DNA of 64,000 nt from Eutreptiella sp. 'Long Island Sound 2002' (lineage: Eukaryota > Euglenozoa > Euglenophyceae > Eutreptiales > Eutreptiaceae), in NCBI GenBank assembly GCA_964036045.1, contig OZ038392.1, forward strand, positions 19,606,612 to 19,670,611. The letters run 5' to 3'. A program made the translations under genes and the position numbers. Numbering within the stretch: position 1 is the first letter of the stretch; every line of letters begins with the position of its first letter. The notes under the pieces were generated by a model. That model did not search any database and was not told the origin of the DNA. It saw only the letters and a program-made list of their open reading frames with translations. Shown here one piece after another: positions 1 to 9,801 of this stretch.

Positions 1-2
1 GG

Positions 3-818
3 CACCCCCCAGAGGACGGGGCCGCCCAGCTCGCCGTGGCGCACTTCAAAGCTGGGGGGCCGGTATACGACGACGCCGTGTCCCGGCTGGGCGACACCCA
101 GGGGCCCTTGCTCCTCATGCTCCCCACCTGCATTGCAGCCGTGCTGCGCCAGGAGCTAGACGGCTGCGAAGGGCTGCGAGTGGGATGGGAGGCAGTTGCG
201 GACGGCACCCCGCTGGCCCTCCTCCACCAAGACACCGCGAAATGTTGCCGATGGGATGCGCTGACGCCCCACCTCACCGGGCGCCACGTGTACATGGCAA
301 GCCCCCCCCAGGGGCAACCCCGCCCGGCGTGGGACGACCTCATCGCCGCCTTCCACGACCACGGGATCCTCCCCGACGACAGGTGGCAGGAGGTCCAGCT
401 GAAGACGCTTGGCAAGGACTACCGGCGCCGCGTCCGCGCCCGCCTGCTGGAGATCCGGGACCCCCTCCGACAGAGGTGGGACGACCTCTGGCTCCGCCAT
501 CTCGACCCTTGGTCGCCGCCCTCCCACCTCCCGCACACCTGCCGACTCTGCGGGGAATGTGACACGGTGTCCTCCGCAGCGTCGACAGGCGCCAACAGGT
601 GCGCGCGGTGCGCCCAGGTGGCGGCGTGCCCCTGGCCCGAACCTCCCGCAGGCCCGCGCAGGCGCACAGAGGAGGAGGCCCTGCACCGGCGCATCGAGGG
701 GGCACACACCCCCTCACACGAACGAGCGGGCCCCGCGGGCGCTGCCCTTCTGTGGATCCACGTGCACCTGCGGGACCCCACATCCGTTGCGCACCTGTCA
801 CACGTGTTCGCGCCCTAA
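3..818 (+). CDS. Hypothetical protein, 5' partial, Cys-rich C-terminal half
   Basis: The frame is open from the window edge to a TAA at 816-818, so the start is not visible; a possible internal GTG at 36 has no special support. The protein is rich in Trp, Arg and Asp, with a block near residues 115-165 containing repeated W-D-D/L and basic residues. It is followed by CxxC-type pairs (CRLCGEC, then CARC) that could bind zinc. Such a Cys motif can occur after the RT domain of non-LTR elements, but the His expected in that motif is absent. I do not recognise the family. The next frame (858-1472) follows after 39 bases on the same strand, which fits two products of one element. Confidence 0.4.
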   Translation, partial: HPPEDGAAQLAVAHFKAGGPVYDDAVSRLGDTQGPLLLMLPTCIAAVLRQELDGCEGLRVGWEAVADGTPLALLHQDTAKCCRWDALTPHLTGRHVYMASPPQGQPRPAWDDLIAAFHDHGILPDDRWQEVQLKTLGKDYRRRVRARLLEIRDPLRQRWDDLWLRHLDPWSPPSHLPHTCRLCGECDTVSSAASTGANRCARCAQVAACPWPEPPAGPRRRTEEEALHRRIEGAHTPSHERAGPAGAALLWIHVHLRDPTSVAHLSHVFAP

Positions 819-857
819 TCCCCACCCGCCGCCGCTCTTTGCAGAGCTCGCAGCACC

Positions 858-1472
858 ATGCCACGCCGACGGGGGGATGGGCCGGGACACACCAGGGCCC
901 GCCCCAAAGCGCAGGAGGCGGCCATGCGGGGCCTGGTGGCGGACGCGGTGGCGGAGGCACACGAAGCGCACGCTGCCGCACGGTGTGACCTGACGGGCAG
1001 TGCGAGGGCTTTCCTCAACGAGACCGCCCTCCTGGCCGTCCGCACCCTGAACAGAGCGGGGAACCGTACGCTGCTCCCGGCAATGCACCGGATCGTGAAC
1101 GCCGTCCAGCTGGGGCTCATCAGCCCGGAGGCGGCCCTCTACGGGCACTGGATGGAGTGGCGCGAGTCCGATCGGTCGGGCCGGCCCCTGTCCAGGGAAG
1201 ACACCCTGCGGCTGACGGGAGCAGGGTCTGCCATGTCCCTCCGCAGCAGCGCCCCAGCCCTGCTGCACGCCCTCAGGACGCGCTACCCCGGGGACGCGGC
1301 CCCGTACCTGAACCAGGCGCGGGCCACGTACCCGGGGGGAGTGTCCGAGCTGGATGCGGCGCTCCACCTTCTACACCCACCGGACGAGGACCTGGAGGTG
1401 GGCGAGATCACGGTGTTCGCCGAAGGCGCGGACGAGGCGTCCGCCCGCCCCCGGCCGACCGACCCGGTGTAG
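858..1472 (+). CDS. Hypothetical protein, 204 aa, alpha-helical
   Basis: The frame opens at an ATG at 858 and ends with TAG at 1470-1472. The product starts with a basic stretch (MPRRRGDGPGHTRARPK), continues with an Ala/Leu/Glu-rich region of likely helices (residues 20-110), and ends in an acidic tail rich in Asp, Glu and Pro. No catalytic motif is visible. The composition in this middle part is less biased than in the flanking low-complexity frames, which is the main reason to treat it as possibly real. It lies just downstream of the partial Cys-rich frame and upstream of a Pro/Ala-rich frame, all on the + strand. The function is unknown. Confidence 0.35.
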   Translation: MPRRRGDGPGHTRARPKAQEAAMRGLVADAVAEAHEAHAAARCDLTGSARAFLNETALLAVRTLNRAGNRTLLPAMHRIVNAVQLGLISPEAALYGHWMEWRESDRSGRPLSREDTLRLTGAGSAMSLRSSAPALLHALRTRYPGDAAPYLNQARATYPGGVSELDAALHLLHPPDEDLEVGEITVFAEGADEASARPRPTDPV

Positions 1473-2089
1473 GACGGCACCAGGCCTACCCCCCCGTACG
1501 CCATCGTATGCGAGGCGTTCCCCAGGGAGCCCACTTGGTGCCCCGCCCTCCCGCCGGCGACGCACGCGCCCCGTGGCTGGGCTAACCCAGACCTGTCCCC
1601 CCCCCTCTCCAGAACCAGGGGTGCCCACCACAGGGGGCAGGTCCTCTGGCAAGAGTGCCCTGGCACCCCCCTGCTCCTCCTCGTCGTTGCGACCCGCGGG
1701 GACCCGGGGCGGATCCTGGGGATCACCCCCACCCACCTCTATGGGGCAACACCAGTACCCCGCCCCCCCCTCCCGGCGCCCGCGGCGCGGGACGGAGTAC
1801 ACACCTTCCTGCGAACACAGGAGGTCACCGCCATTACGGGGGTCCACCTGGTGCGGCTCCCCCCGACACCACTCGACCACCCCCGGGGGCCCAGGGCCCT
1901 GGGCCCCGCCCCAGACTGGGAGCTATGGCGCGACGCGTGGGCCGCCTGGCTCCCCCGCCTCCCCTCCCAATGCCGGTGGATGGCCGCCGGCCCCCGGCCG
2001 TGCCGGGCTGACGCCACAGCCGGCCCCCCACCCCCTCCCCCCCTCCCCCCCGCAGAGCACCACACGGCACTGCCCACGGCACGGCACTG

Positions 2090-4042
2090 ATGCACCAGGA
2101 GGTAGTGGGAAGGGTGCGCCTGCCAACACGCATGCCTACCAGGATAACAGTGATGGCAGACTCCGATGGCTCTCCCCAGCGGGACGACCGCCACCACCGC
2201 CGGTCCCGCTCCCGCTTCCCCCCCTCCCCGGAGTGGACGGGGGAGACCCTCGCGGAGCGCGAGGAGCGGAGGCTGGCGGAGGCGGCGGTGCTGGTCGGGC
2301 CGCCGCCGCCGGCCCGGGAGCCTGAGCCAGCCGAGATGACCGCCCCCGCCGCCCAAGCAGCAAGCTCCGCCGCCCCGCCCCGGGAGGGGGCCCCAGACGC
2401 GCAGGAAGCGGAGACCGCAGCCCCAGCGAGCCACGCCGCGGCCCCGACCGCGGCCCCCGGCACGCCGCGGACACGGGGGGTAGCCCAGGTGCAGGAACCG
2501 GGCGCATCGCCGAGGGCTGCCGCAGCCGCAGAGGAGAGCGAGAAGGGCGCGCGAGGGGTTGCGACCGCGGCCCCGGCGGGCCGCGCCACCGCCTCAGCGG
2601 ACCACGCCGCGACCCCCAGCACGCCGCGAAAGCGGGGGGTGGACCCCGCACGGGCCACGGGCGCCTCGCCGGCGGCCGCCACAGGAGCGAAGGAGAGCGA
2701 GGAGGGCGCGCGAGGGGCTGCGGCCGCGACCCCGGCGGGCCGCGCCACCGCCTCGGCCGGCCACGCCGCGACTGCCAGCACGCCGCGAACGCGGGGGACA
2801 GACCCCGCACAGGCCACGGGCGCCTCGCCGGCGGCCGCCACGGCAGCAGAGGAGAGCGAGGAGGGCGCGCAAGGAGTTGCGACCGCGGCCCCGGCGGGCC
2901 GCGCCACCGCCTCGGCCGGCCACGCCGCAACCCCCAGCACGCCGCGCAAGCGAGGTAAGAACCCCGCACGGGCCACGGGCGCCTCGCCGGCAGCCACCGC
3001 AGCAGCGGCAGTGGGCAGGGAGAGCGCGAAGTACCGCGCCCACGCAAACCCCATCCACACCCACACCAGCCCCCCCAAGCAGTTCCCCCCCAAGCCCTTC
3101 CCCCCGGGGCAGGAGCGGCACGTCCGCCCCCCGGCGCCCGAGCGCTCGCCGCCGGGCGTCACGCTGCCGCAGCTGCAAAGACAGCGGGACGCCTGGCGCG
3201 TGGTCCAGGAAGGGCGCAGCAGCGGGGGGGAGCAGAGCGCAGGCAGCAGACGGCGCGACTCAGGGCAGGGGGCCGGAAAGGGGCCGGGGCACGGGAAGGG
3301 CGCGCAGGGGCACGGGCAGGGAGTCCAGGTGCAGGGGGCAGGGCGAGGGGAGGTGGGTGAGCGGGCGGGCCAGGGCGTGGGGGACGGGAGGCGGGACCCG
3401 CGACACGGGCAGGGGGCTGGAAAGGGGCCCAAGGGCAAGGGCAAGGGCGCCGCGGGCCCCAAGGGACAGGCGGGACCGGGCATGGGAGCTCAGGGGGGAG
3501 GGCGGGACGAAGGGAGGGGGGCGGGGAGCGGGGCGCCGCCGCAGCCGGACGTGCAGCCGGTGAGGTGCATCCCCCCCGGCATCCAACAGATGCCGGCGCA
3601 GCACACCCACCTACACCACCACCACCACCACCACCACCTCTACAACATCGACCCTGACGCCGGCGAGCTCGTCCCCCCCCAACCCCCACGACCCCGGCAC
3701 CAGCCAGCCCCCCCCCGCGCCGAGGGCGGAGCCAGCGCGGATGGCCTCGGCGGAGGGGGGGCGGGGCGTGGCATCGGCGCCGCAGGCACAGGGGCAGCGA
3801 GGGGGGCCGGCGCAGGGGGCAGAGGCGGGCCGGCCATGGGACCGGGACTGGGGCGCGGTCCCGGACCCTCTGGGGGAGGAGACCCTCCCCCTGGTGGGGG
3901 AGGTGTAGGGGTGGTTGTGCTGGGCCAACCAGGGGACCTCCAGGAGGTCGAGGAACCGGCCCTTCGATGCCGTGCTCCTCCGGAGAGACGGAGGAAACCG
4001 AGAGGTACCCCCGGGGGGGTGGGCAGCCCCAGAGGACCATGA
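2090..4042 (+). CDS. Hypothetical Ala/Pro/Gly-rich repeat protein, 650 aa
   Basis: This is the longest frame in the GC-rich block, from ATG 2090 to a stop at 4040-4042. The N-terminus has a charged region with an RS-like HHRRSRSR stretch. Residues about 150-310 hold three to four copies of a 53-residue Ala/Thr/Pro/Arg repeat, encoded by a 159-bp tandem repeat. A Gly/Gln/Lys-rich stretch follows, then eight consecutive His residues, then a Gly-rich end. A 159-bp unit keeps the frame open because it is a multiple of three, so the open frame could be a by-product of repetition in GC-rich DNA. It might also be a nucleic-acid-binding, disordered ORF1-like protein. There is no recognised domain. 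Confidence 0.3.
   Translation: MHQEVVGRVRLPTRMPTRITVMADSDGSPQRDDRHHRRSRSRFPPSPEWTGETLAEREERRLAEAAVLVGPPPPAREPEPAEMTAPAAQAASSAAPPREGAPDAQEAETAAPASHAAAPTAAPGTPRTRGVAQVQEPGASPRAAAAAEESEKGARGVATAAPAGRATASADHAATPSTPRKRGVDPARATGASPAAATGAKESEEGARGAAAATPAGRATASAGHAATASTPRTRGTDPAQATGASPAAATAAEESEEGAQGVATAAPAGRATASAGHAATPSTPRKRGKNPARATGASPAATAAAAVGRESAKYRAHANPIHTHTSPPKQFPPKPFPPGQERHVRPPAPERSPPGVTLPQLQRQRDAWRVVQEGRSSGGEQSAGSRRRDSGQGAGKGPGHGKGAQGHGQGVQVQGAGRGEVGERAGQGVGDGRRDPRHGQGAGKGPKGKGKGAAGPKGQAGPGMGAQGGGRDEGRGAGSGAPPQPDVQPVRCIPPGIQQMPAQHTHLHHHHHHHHLYNIDPDAGELVPPQPPRPRHQPAPPRAEGGASADGLGGGGAGRGIGAAGTGAARGAGAGGRGGPAMGPGLGRGPGPSGGGDPPPGGGGVGVVVLGQPGDLQEVEEPALRCRAPPERRRKPRGTPGGVGSPRGP
2540..2975 (+). repeat. 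159-bp direct tandem repeat, about 3 units
   Basis: The block containing the GCGCCACCGCCTC core recurs at about 2582, 2741 and 2900, a period of about 159 bp. Units differ at scattered bases only. The repeat is in frame with the 650-aa frame and encodes a 53-residue unit. Confidence 0.8.
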
Positions 4043-6613
4043 GAGGGTCCTCAGGTCAGTGATCCGGGCGGCGTGGCCCGACAGGGAGCCGACGTGACCG
4101 GCCTTCCTGGAAGGGGGAGCGGCGCTCCGCATCACGGATGCGGACGCCAACAACTGGCTCCCCCGGGCTTTGCGCAGCGCCCTCGCCCACTGGCGCCACC
4201 GCCGGCACAACCCGCCGCCGCCACAGCCCCAGCCCCCACACAAGCGGCAGCGCAGGTGATGGCCCAGACGGCGGATGCGCGAGAGTGGGGGGGGGAGCTG
4301 GGCCCCCCGACCCACGCCCCCCCCACGGTACGGCACGACGCATGAGAGGGTGCCTCCTCCCGCGGGAGGGAGGGCGGAGACAACGAGCGCGGGGGGGAAC
4401 CTGCTGCCCCGCAGCCCGCTAACCACTGACCGCTAACCCTCAAGGCCGCCCCCGGCCGGCCAGCGCCGCGCGACAACGGCCGGGAGGATGGGGGGCCCCA
4501 GCGAGGGCCTGCACGAGGGTCCGGCTCTAGGTAGAGGGGGGCGGGGGAAGGGCGCGACCCCCCAGCCGATGGCTGGCCCCCGGGGCCGGGACTGCCATGC
4601 CCCCCCCCCCCCCCCCGGCCATCAGGAGGCGTCGCCAGCGGACCAGAGGGCCCCCCCCACTCCCCCCCCCCCTCCCACTCAGGCCCGAGAGCTGGCGGGG
4701 GGGCGGCCCCCCCACCCCCCCCCCCCGCACCCCCCCCAGCTGGGGAGCCACAGGCGCGGCCCTCCGCCCCCCCGGAGCCGGGGGGGCGACGCGGTGGGGG
4801 GAGCGGCGGCTGGACCTGCTCCCGCGAGCCCACACTGGCGTGCCGGAGCAACGCGCACAACGGAACAGTATGGAGGCCGCGCCCCACATGACCCTCCCGT
4901 GACCACAGCCCACTCAGGGAGGGCAGAGGGGGGGTTCAGATCTGCAAGGGCCCCCGGGGGAGCGGTCCACGGGCCGCCCCTCACCCCCCCCCACCCCGGG
5001 GCGGCACTTCGGCCCCGACCGCACGCGCACGCCGGAAGGGTGCGCGCCGGCGACACGAAGGGGGCCAGGATTGAGTACCGCAGGCCGCCGCCCAGAAGGG
5101 GAGCAGGGAGGCCGCGGCGCGACACCCCCCCCCCCGCCCCTCCAACGGCCCGCAGGCCGCGGGGGCCCCGGCCCCCAGCCCCCGAGGCAGCAGGGATGGT
5201 CCCCCCCCCGCCCGAGAGAGGAGCCGGAGCGCGACCCGCCCCCCCGTCCCAGCCGCCGGCTCCCATGGGGGCCGCGAAGAACAAGCGAGCCCGCGCCTAC
5301 GCGGCAGGACGCCGCACAGATCGTACCCAGAGAAGCCTGGTGAGCACGAACCGGAGTGGTATGGGGGGCCACGCCCCCCATGGACAGCACAGCGCCAGTG
5401 ACACCCGCTTTGTTGCCTGCCCAGGGAAGGCAGAGGGACGGAATGAGGCAGAGCGACCCCCCGCCCTACAGGCCCCCCCCCCGGCCGCAAAACGGGGGGG
5501 TACGGCGCACGCCACCCCCCCCCCCCCAGCCCGCCCCCCTGCACAAGAACGCAACGGACCCGCCCCGCGGCGCGCAGCCCCCACAGGGCGAGCCGGCCGA
5601 GGGGACAGAGCAGGGCCCCCACACCCGCACGCCCGCGCCAACAACACGTGGATCACGGACCCCGACAGCCCGCCCAATGGGCAGGCAGTGGGGGGAGGGG
5701 GAGCGCATGACCCCAGACGCCCCTCGCAACGGTAGAAGGCACCCCCCCCGGGGACGCCCTGCCGCCACCCCCACAACCCCAAGCCAAGTAGGGGGGAACC
5801 GGGACCGGAACGCCCCCCCCCCAAGCACGCCAGACGGAGCAAGGGACCGGGGCAGGACACGCGGAGGGGCACGGACCACGTGGAACGGCCCTACCAGCGC
5901 CCAGTGCCGGGACCACGCGAGGTGCGCACGCCACACCAGCCAGGGGGGGGGGGGGAGCGGACACCGCGAGAGCGCGAGCGCACACACAGGAAAGGGACAC
6001 GCGGGGACTACCAGAAGGGCAACCGGACCGAGCGCGCGGAACGCACAGACCGCGTGGAATGGCGTACCAGCGAGCGAGGGTAAGGGACACCTGGACGGGA
6101 CGGCCCGCCACACGCAGCGCGGAACACGCGGGGCGGGGAGGGGGAAACGAGAGAGATACAACACCATGTACCGGCCCGAACCCCCCGAACCGGCCGCGAG
6201 CGCCGCGCACACACAGACGGGGCACTGCACCCGCCAAGGCAGTAGTGGCGCACAGCGCCACGCCCCCACCCCTAGGCTAGGCAACCTCTGCGCCAGCCCA
6301 AAGGGGTCCCACTGGCGACAAGCCAGTAGCACGGGCCCGGCGGCGCCGGCGCCCCGGGCGACCACGCATTAGGGGGGCGAAGCAGTGGGTAAGCGCCCGC
6401 AGCCACGGCTGCGAATTGATGCACAGACCGGTGAGTTGCGAAACGGGGAATCCGGGGAAGGACGGGGCTCCGAGCTCTGTGAACCCGGGGGACTCCGCCA
6501 CCAGGCAGGAGGTGCGTCTTGGAGGGGCCCGCACTAGGACCCGGTGGGGAGGATATCACCTGGCCCGACCAGGTGGCCCCCCGGGGCCGAAAGGCGTCTA
6601 GTACCAGCAAAAT
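4043..6613 (+). other. GC-rich low-complexity tract without a convincing gene
   Basis: This stretch has many C and G homopolymers, for example around 4598-4616 and 4695-4735. Long open frames exist on both strands, but all encode Pro/Gly/Arg/Ala-rich low-complexity peptides and overlap each other in every phase, as expected when stop codons are rare in GC-rich DNA. Nothing in it supports a real protein. Confidence 0.6.
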
Positions 6614-6634
6614 CAAACCTCAAACCTCAAACCT
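6614..6634 (+). repeat. (CAAACCT)3 tail at the end of the GC-rich block
   Basis: Three perfect 7-bp units lie exactly where GC-rich sequence gives way to gag-coding sequence of the opposite strand. This is the expected position for the 3' tail of a non-LTR element. Confidence 0.6.
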
Positions 6635-6639
6635 CTTCA

Positions 6640-7176
6640 GCGCTCCTGCAAGTGATTGGCAGCTCCGGACGCCATACTGGCCTTCTCTGTTGCCTGGGTA
6701 GAGACACCGTGTCGGCCAGGTCCGTAGGTGGGCCGGAGTAAGGGTCGGAACCCATTCTCCGTGTATGGTGGGGATCCCAAGGCGTCTAGTGGTTCCTCTC
6801 CATCTTCGCCTGTGACGGACTTGTAGTACTCCTCATGGAGAATATATTCGTTGATTCTCCTTCTAAATTTGCCTTGTTCCTCAGGTCCTCCAGCCAGAGT
6901 AGCCGATGAAGAAGAAGCAGGGCAAACAGATCGGGAGATAGACGCAGCAACTCTTCGGCGGAGATGCTGCAGGCTGTCACCACGGGCCGCTAAGGCCTCT
7001 GTGGTGAATCTCGGCGCTTCTTGTTCTGCCCTTCTGTGTACTGGATCTTCTTGAGACCCAGATGCAGCTCTGAGCTTGGGCTCACTCATTGAGATGGGCC
7101 CACTGTTGCCCAGTTGAACTTGTACACTCCGAATTGGCCAGATCCTGGCAGACATCCGTACTAAAGGTGTGGACAT
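6640..7176 (-). pseudogene. Element B gag N-terminal fragment (Ty3/gypsy type)
   Basis: The frame begins with ATG at 7176 and is open to about 6640, where it runs into the GC-rich block. It matches the gag start of element D further along the window: shared features are MSTP at the start, the WPIR.VQVQ segment, SGSQ.DP..RRAE, and EY..HEEYYK..GEDGEEP. Within element B this part is less damaged than in D, where the same region is spread over several frames. The rest of gag and all of pol are missing on this side because of the junction at about 6640. It lies 66 bases inside its own LTR and primer-binding site, as expected for the first gene of an LTR element. Confidence 0.75.
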
Positions 7177-7248
7177 TTTGTTTCTGGTTTTGGCTTGTGT
7201 ACTTCTCAGAGTCGGTTCGAAAGGTTCTCAAGGGTTGCGTCTGCTACC

Positions 7249-7960
7249 AAAAAGATGTCCTTGTTTAGTGCCCTAATGATTTTGATGAAATCCTGCAGGT
7301 TTTGATGTTGAAAACCCAAACCAAAGCAGTAAGTAGAGCAAGAACAGGATGTGGATCGTATCAATGAAAAATTTTGAAATTCAGTGTATCACAGAAGGGC
7401 TGCAAATAGACAAAGCAGGCTTAAGTACAAAGATTCAATCACAAATGGATAAAACAAATGACTTTAAGTGAAAACTGGCCTGACTCTAGCCTCCAAGTTA
7501 GCATCAAGCACTTCATGTGCACTCTCTTGGATGAAATGGTGCTGGTTAGGAATATGGGGCAAAGGAGTTAGGGCAGACACAGAATATGACTTGGCCAAGC
7601 AACTGAATTCAGAAACAGTTAAAAAGTAGAACCACAATACGTGGTAGCAACAGTTGAGTATAGGGGTCTTTGGGTGGGGGACCACTAGGCTTAACATCCA
7701 AAGCCTTAGGCATGAAATACCTACTTTATTTCGGTATAACCACCATGAAGGAAGATACCTCCGCTCAGTTGAGTTGTAGGGGTGAACTTCATGGGGGGCT
7801 AGGGTTATAACCCTAGTTACTTTGAGAAAGTGTACTTTAGGCTTCAAAAGAGAGATTAAAATACTCAAGTTAGTCTTAGCATCAACAAAAAGGGTTTTAA
7901 GGGGGGTTTGGCCTGGATCAAGCCCTCCAAGAAACACATGGCAGTGACGTTTTCCTACTG
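7249..7960 (-). repeat. Element B LTR (5' LTR in minus orientation) with adjacent primer-binding site
   Basis: These 712 bases match, in reverse complement, the two 711-bp LTRs of element D at 14674 and 25511, with more divergence. Directly inside it (7248 downward) is GGTAGCAGACGCAACCC, close to the primer-binding site complementary to initiator methionine tRNA. The LTR interrupts the protease reading frame of element A: coding for a retropepsin-like motif runs to 7961 and then enters the LTR. Element B is therefore younger than element A. Confidence 0.8.
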
Positions 7961-9212
7961 GACACCTCCGGCTCTTAAGACGTGTCCCGGGTTTGTCAGT
8001 TTGTAGAGGTGAAGTCTTTGCAGTCTGCATTGACATGAAGTCACTGGTTGCTCCACAGTCGACTAACAATTCCAACCTGGAGTCAAAGGAATTATCACGA
8101 CGTGCGCAAATGCGCCCTCGAGCCGTGAACAGATACGCATGCTCATGTTTGGTTCCTTCGACGTTGACACCCCCAAGTGTCGAATTCTTTTTGGGTTCAC
8201 TGCTCCTGATGGTGGTGTTCCACTCTTCTCGAGGACGTCCACCACCAGGTCTTCGAAGATGCTTCCTAGGCCGTTGTGGGCCTTTCTTTGCTCTTGGAGC
8301 GGGATCAAAACCGTCCCTTACTGTTTCGGCTCAGATCTCTTCATGGCGTGCCTGATCCTGATTCTCGACGTTCTCGTCCTGGGGATGGCGGTCGATGCTT
8401 TGGACAGTCGCGGGCCAAGTGGCCTTGTTCGCCACAATTGTAGCGGCGCCTACTTTCTCTACCATCTTGGCGTCCGAACCGTTCATTTCGACGTTCACCA
8501 ATGTAGGCATGTAGTTCTTCTCGGAGCTTGGCAATTGTATCGAGGTTCATTGGCTCTGGCACAGTCGAAGCCATGGGGGCCGCGGCTGGAGTCGGCATGG
8601 TGCTGACGTGCGGCGTTGGCATAGGATTGGAAGAAAACGTTGTAGAATTCTAAGTTGGGGGGACCATCATAGGCAGGGGTCTTGAAACCACGGGACCCAT
8701 GGTATCAGGTGCCGTTCTCGATGCGTTCTGTACCTCCTCGAGCTTGTAATCCGCCGCCATGTAGGCTTCTGCGATGGTCTCCACCACGGTATCGAAGCCA
8801 AATGCTCTCCCAGAACGCCATTTCGAACGGACCTCAACGATGTACTGCCGACGAACAGCGTCATTCGACAAACCTTCAACAAATCGAGAGTTGACGAGGT
8901 AACCCATCTGGAGGTCACTGGTGTTAACCTTTGACTTGATGACGCAAGCTCGGAACTCCTTGACGTAGTCCGCATGTCGAGGGAACCCACTTTCTTTCGA
9001 GGTCAACATTCTCGACACGTACACTGGCTCATGGGATATCCAATCGAAACGTTGACCCAAAACGCGCATGAGCTCGAACCAGTTATCCTGTACAACTTTC
9101 GTCAAACTGTGATAACACTCGACAGCATCGCCTTCAAGGAGAAACGGTATGGTGGTCACCTGGTCGACGGTTGATGTAATATCCGACAAAGCGAAGGCTC
9201 CCATAAGGTCCT
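7961..9212 (-). pseudogene. Element A gag C-terminal half, zinc knuckle and protease start (broken)
   Basis: Reading on the minus strand, 9207-8652 gives the conserved gag core: TIPFLLEGDAVECYHSL, then W-F-E-L..LGQRF, as in Ty3/gypsy capsid proteins. The frame then meets a single in-frame TAG at about 8650 and continues to a zinc knuckle near 8445 (YNCGEQGHLARDC). Its first Cys is Arg, so the CX2CX4HX4C metal site is incomplete. A TGA at 8341-8343 closes that frame. A further frame at about 8075 carries LLVDCGATSDFM, a retropepsin active-site motif, and ends at 7961 where the element B LTR begins. Gag-protease order is normal for an LTR element. The 5' half of the same gag lies at 12486-13173, separated by an inserted element. 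Confidence 0.75.
9208..9212. other. Target-site duplication, left copy (GTCCT)
   Basis: GTCCT at 9208-9212 is repeated exactly at 12481-12485, immediately outside the two 298-bp LTRs. Removing the insert plus one copy rejoins the element A gag frame without loss (W-N-E-D followed by L-M-G-A-F). Confidence 0.85.
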
Positions 9213-9510
9213 TGTGACAGGTTATGCCCAGCAGGGGGCTGCCCGCCGTCAGATCGCGATCCTGTAGCTTAGGATGCGTCGCGCGCGTGCAGAAAAAAAG
9301 GATTTTACGCTCTTGAAATATTGAAATCTCTGTTTGAAATTCAGGGTATTTAACCATGGTCTGGACATGAAGGATTTTGACAATTTCAGACATACAGACA
9401 TTCAGACGTAGAGACCTGTGACGGATTTGGATTTGTGCCATTGCTTCGTCATGCGGTAGATCTGCCAATTGTTCACCAAGAGTCCAGATCAGTACCCCGT
9501 AGGGTATACA
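9213..9510 (+). repeat. LTR of the 3.27 kb element, left copy
   Basis: These 298 bases match 12183-12480 with only scattered substitutions. The minus strand of the LTR is itself largely open, which creates false extensions of the gag frame into it on both sides. Confidence 0.85.
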
Positions 9511-9543
9511 AAATTGTCAACCTCCTTAAGGGCAGTGGCGGAG

Positions 9544-9801
9544 ATGGCAGCCGAGAGGATGGATATTCAGGTAGATCAGAGTTCACGAGAGATTATTCAA
9601 AAAATGAACGTCCGACGCTTACGGAAGCGGGGTTCTGAGAGTACAGATATGTTGTGTCAAGTTAACGAAGAGTTGCTGCGCCAGGAACAAATGAAAATGA
9701 GTCGCTACAATGAAAATCAACTAAGGAACATTCGCCGTGTTGAGGTTTCTAGCACCTGGGAGACTAACAGGGCACGTTTGGCCAGCGCGGAATTACGATG
9801 A
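9544..9801 (+). CDS. Small ORF of the non-autonomous LTR element, 85 aa
   Basis: The frame starts with ATG 9544, 33 bases after the left LTR, and ends with TGA at 9799-9801. The peptide is charged and Arg/Glu/Gln-rich, begins MAAERMDIQVDQSS, and is likely helical or coiled-coil. The position right after the 5' LTR is where gag would start, so it may be a gag remnant or a short RNA-binding peptide. No family is recognised. Confidence 0.35.
   Translation: MAAERMDIQVDQSSREIIQKMNVRRLRKRGSESTDMLCQVNEELLRQEQMKMSRYNENQLRNIRRVEVSSTWETNRARLASAELR

Larger units (their letters stand above)
1..6640 (+). mobile_element. GC-rich block of unknown type, probably the 3' part of an inserted retroelement
   Basis: This block is far more GC-rich than the sequence after it and is full of C and G runs. 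It stops abruptly near 6640, inside the gag reading frame of a minus-strand LTR element, directly after three copies of the 7-mer CAAACCT (6614-6634). A short simple-repeat tail at such a junction is typical of the 3' end of a non-LTR retroelement, so I read the block as a + strand insertion whose 5' part lies outside the window. No reverse transcriptase or endonuclease motif is visible in the part present. The long tract after 4042 has only low-complexity open frames. It could instead be a GC-rich genomic segment joined by rearrangement. Confidence 0.4.

Noticed and set aside
4043-6613. Large GC-rich frames on both strands (up to 415 aa)
   Set aside because: All are Pro/Gly/Arg/Ala low-complexity and overlap in every phase, as expected from scarce stop codons in GC-rich DNA.
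9435-9638. Plus-strand frame crossing the left LTR border at 9510
   Set aside because: It combines LTR and interior sequence by chance; the minus strand of the LTR is the part read in gag-like frame.
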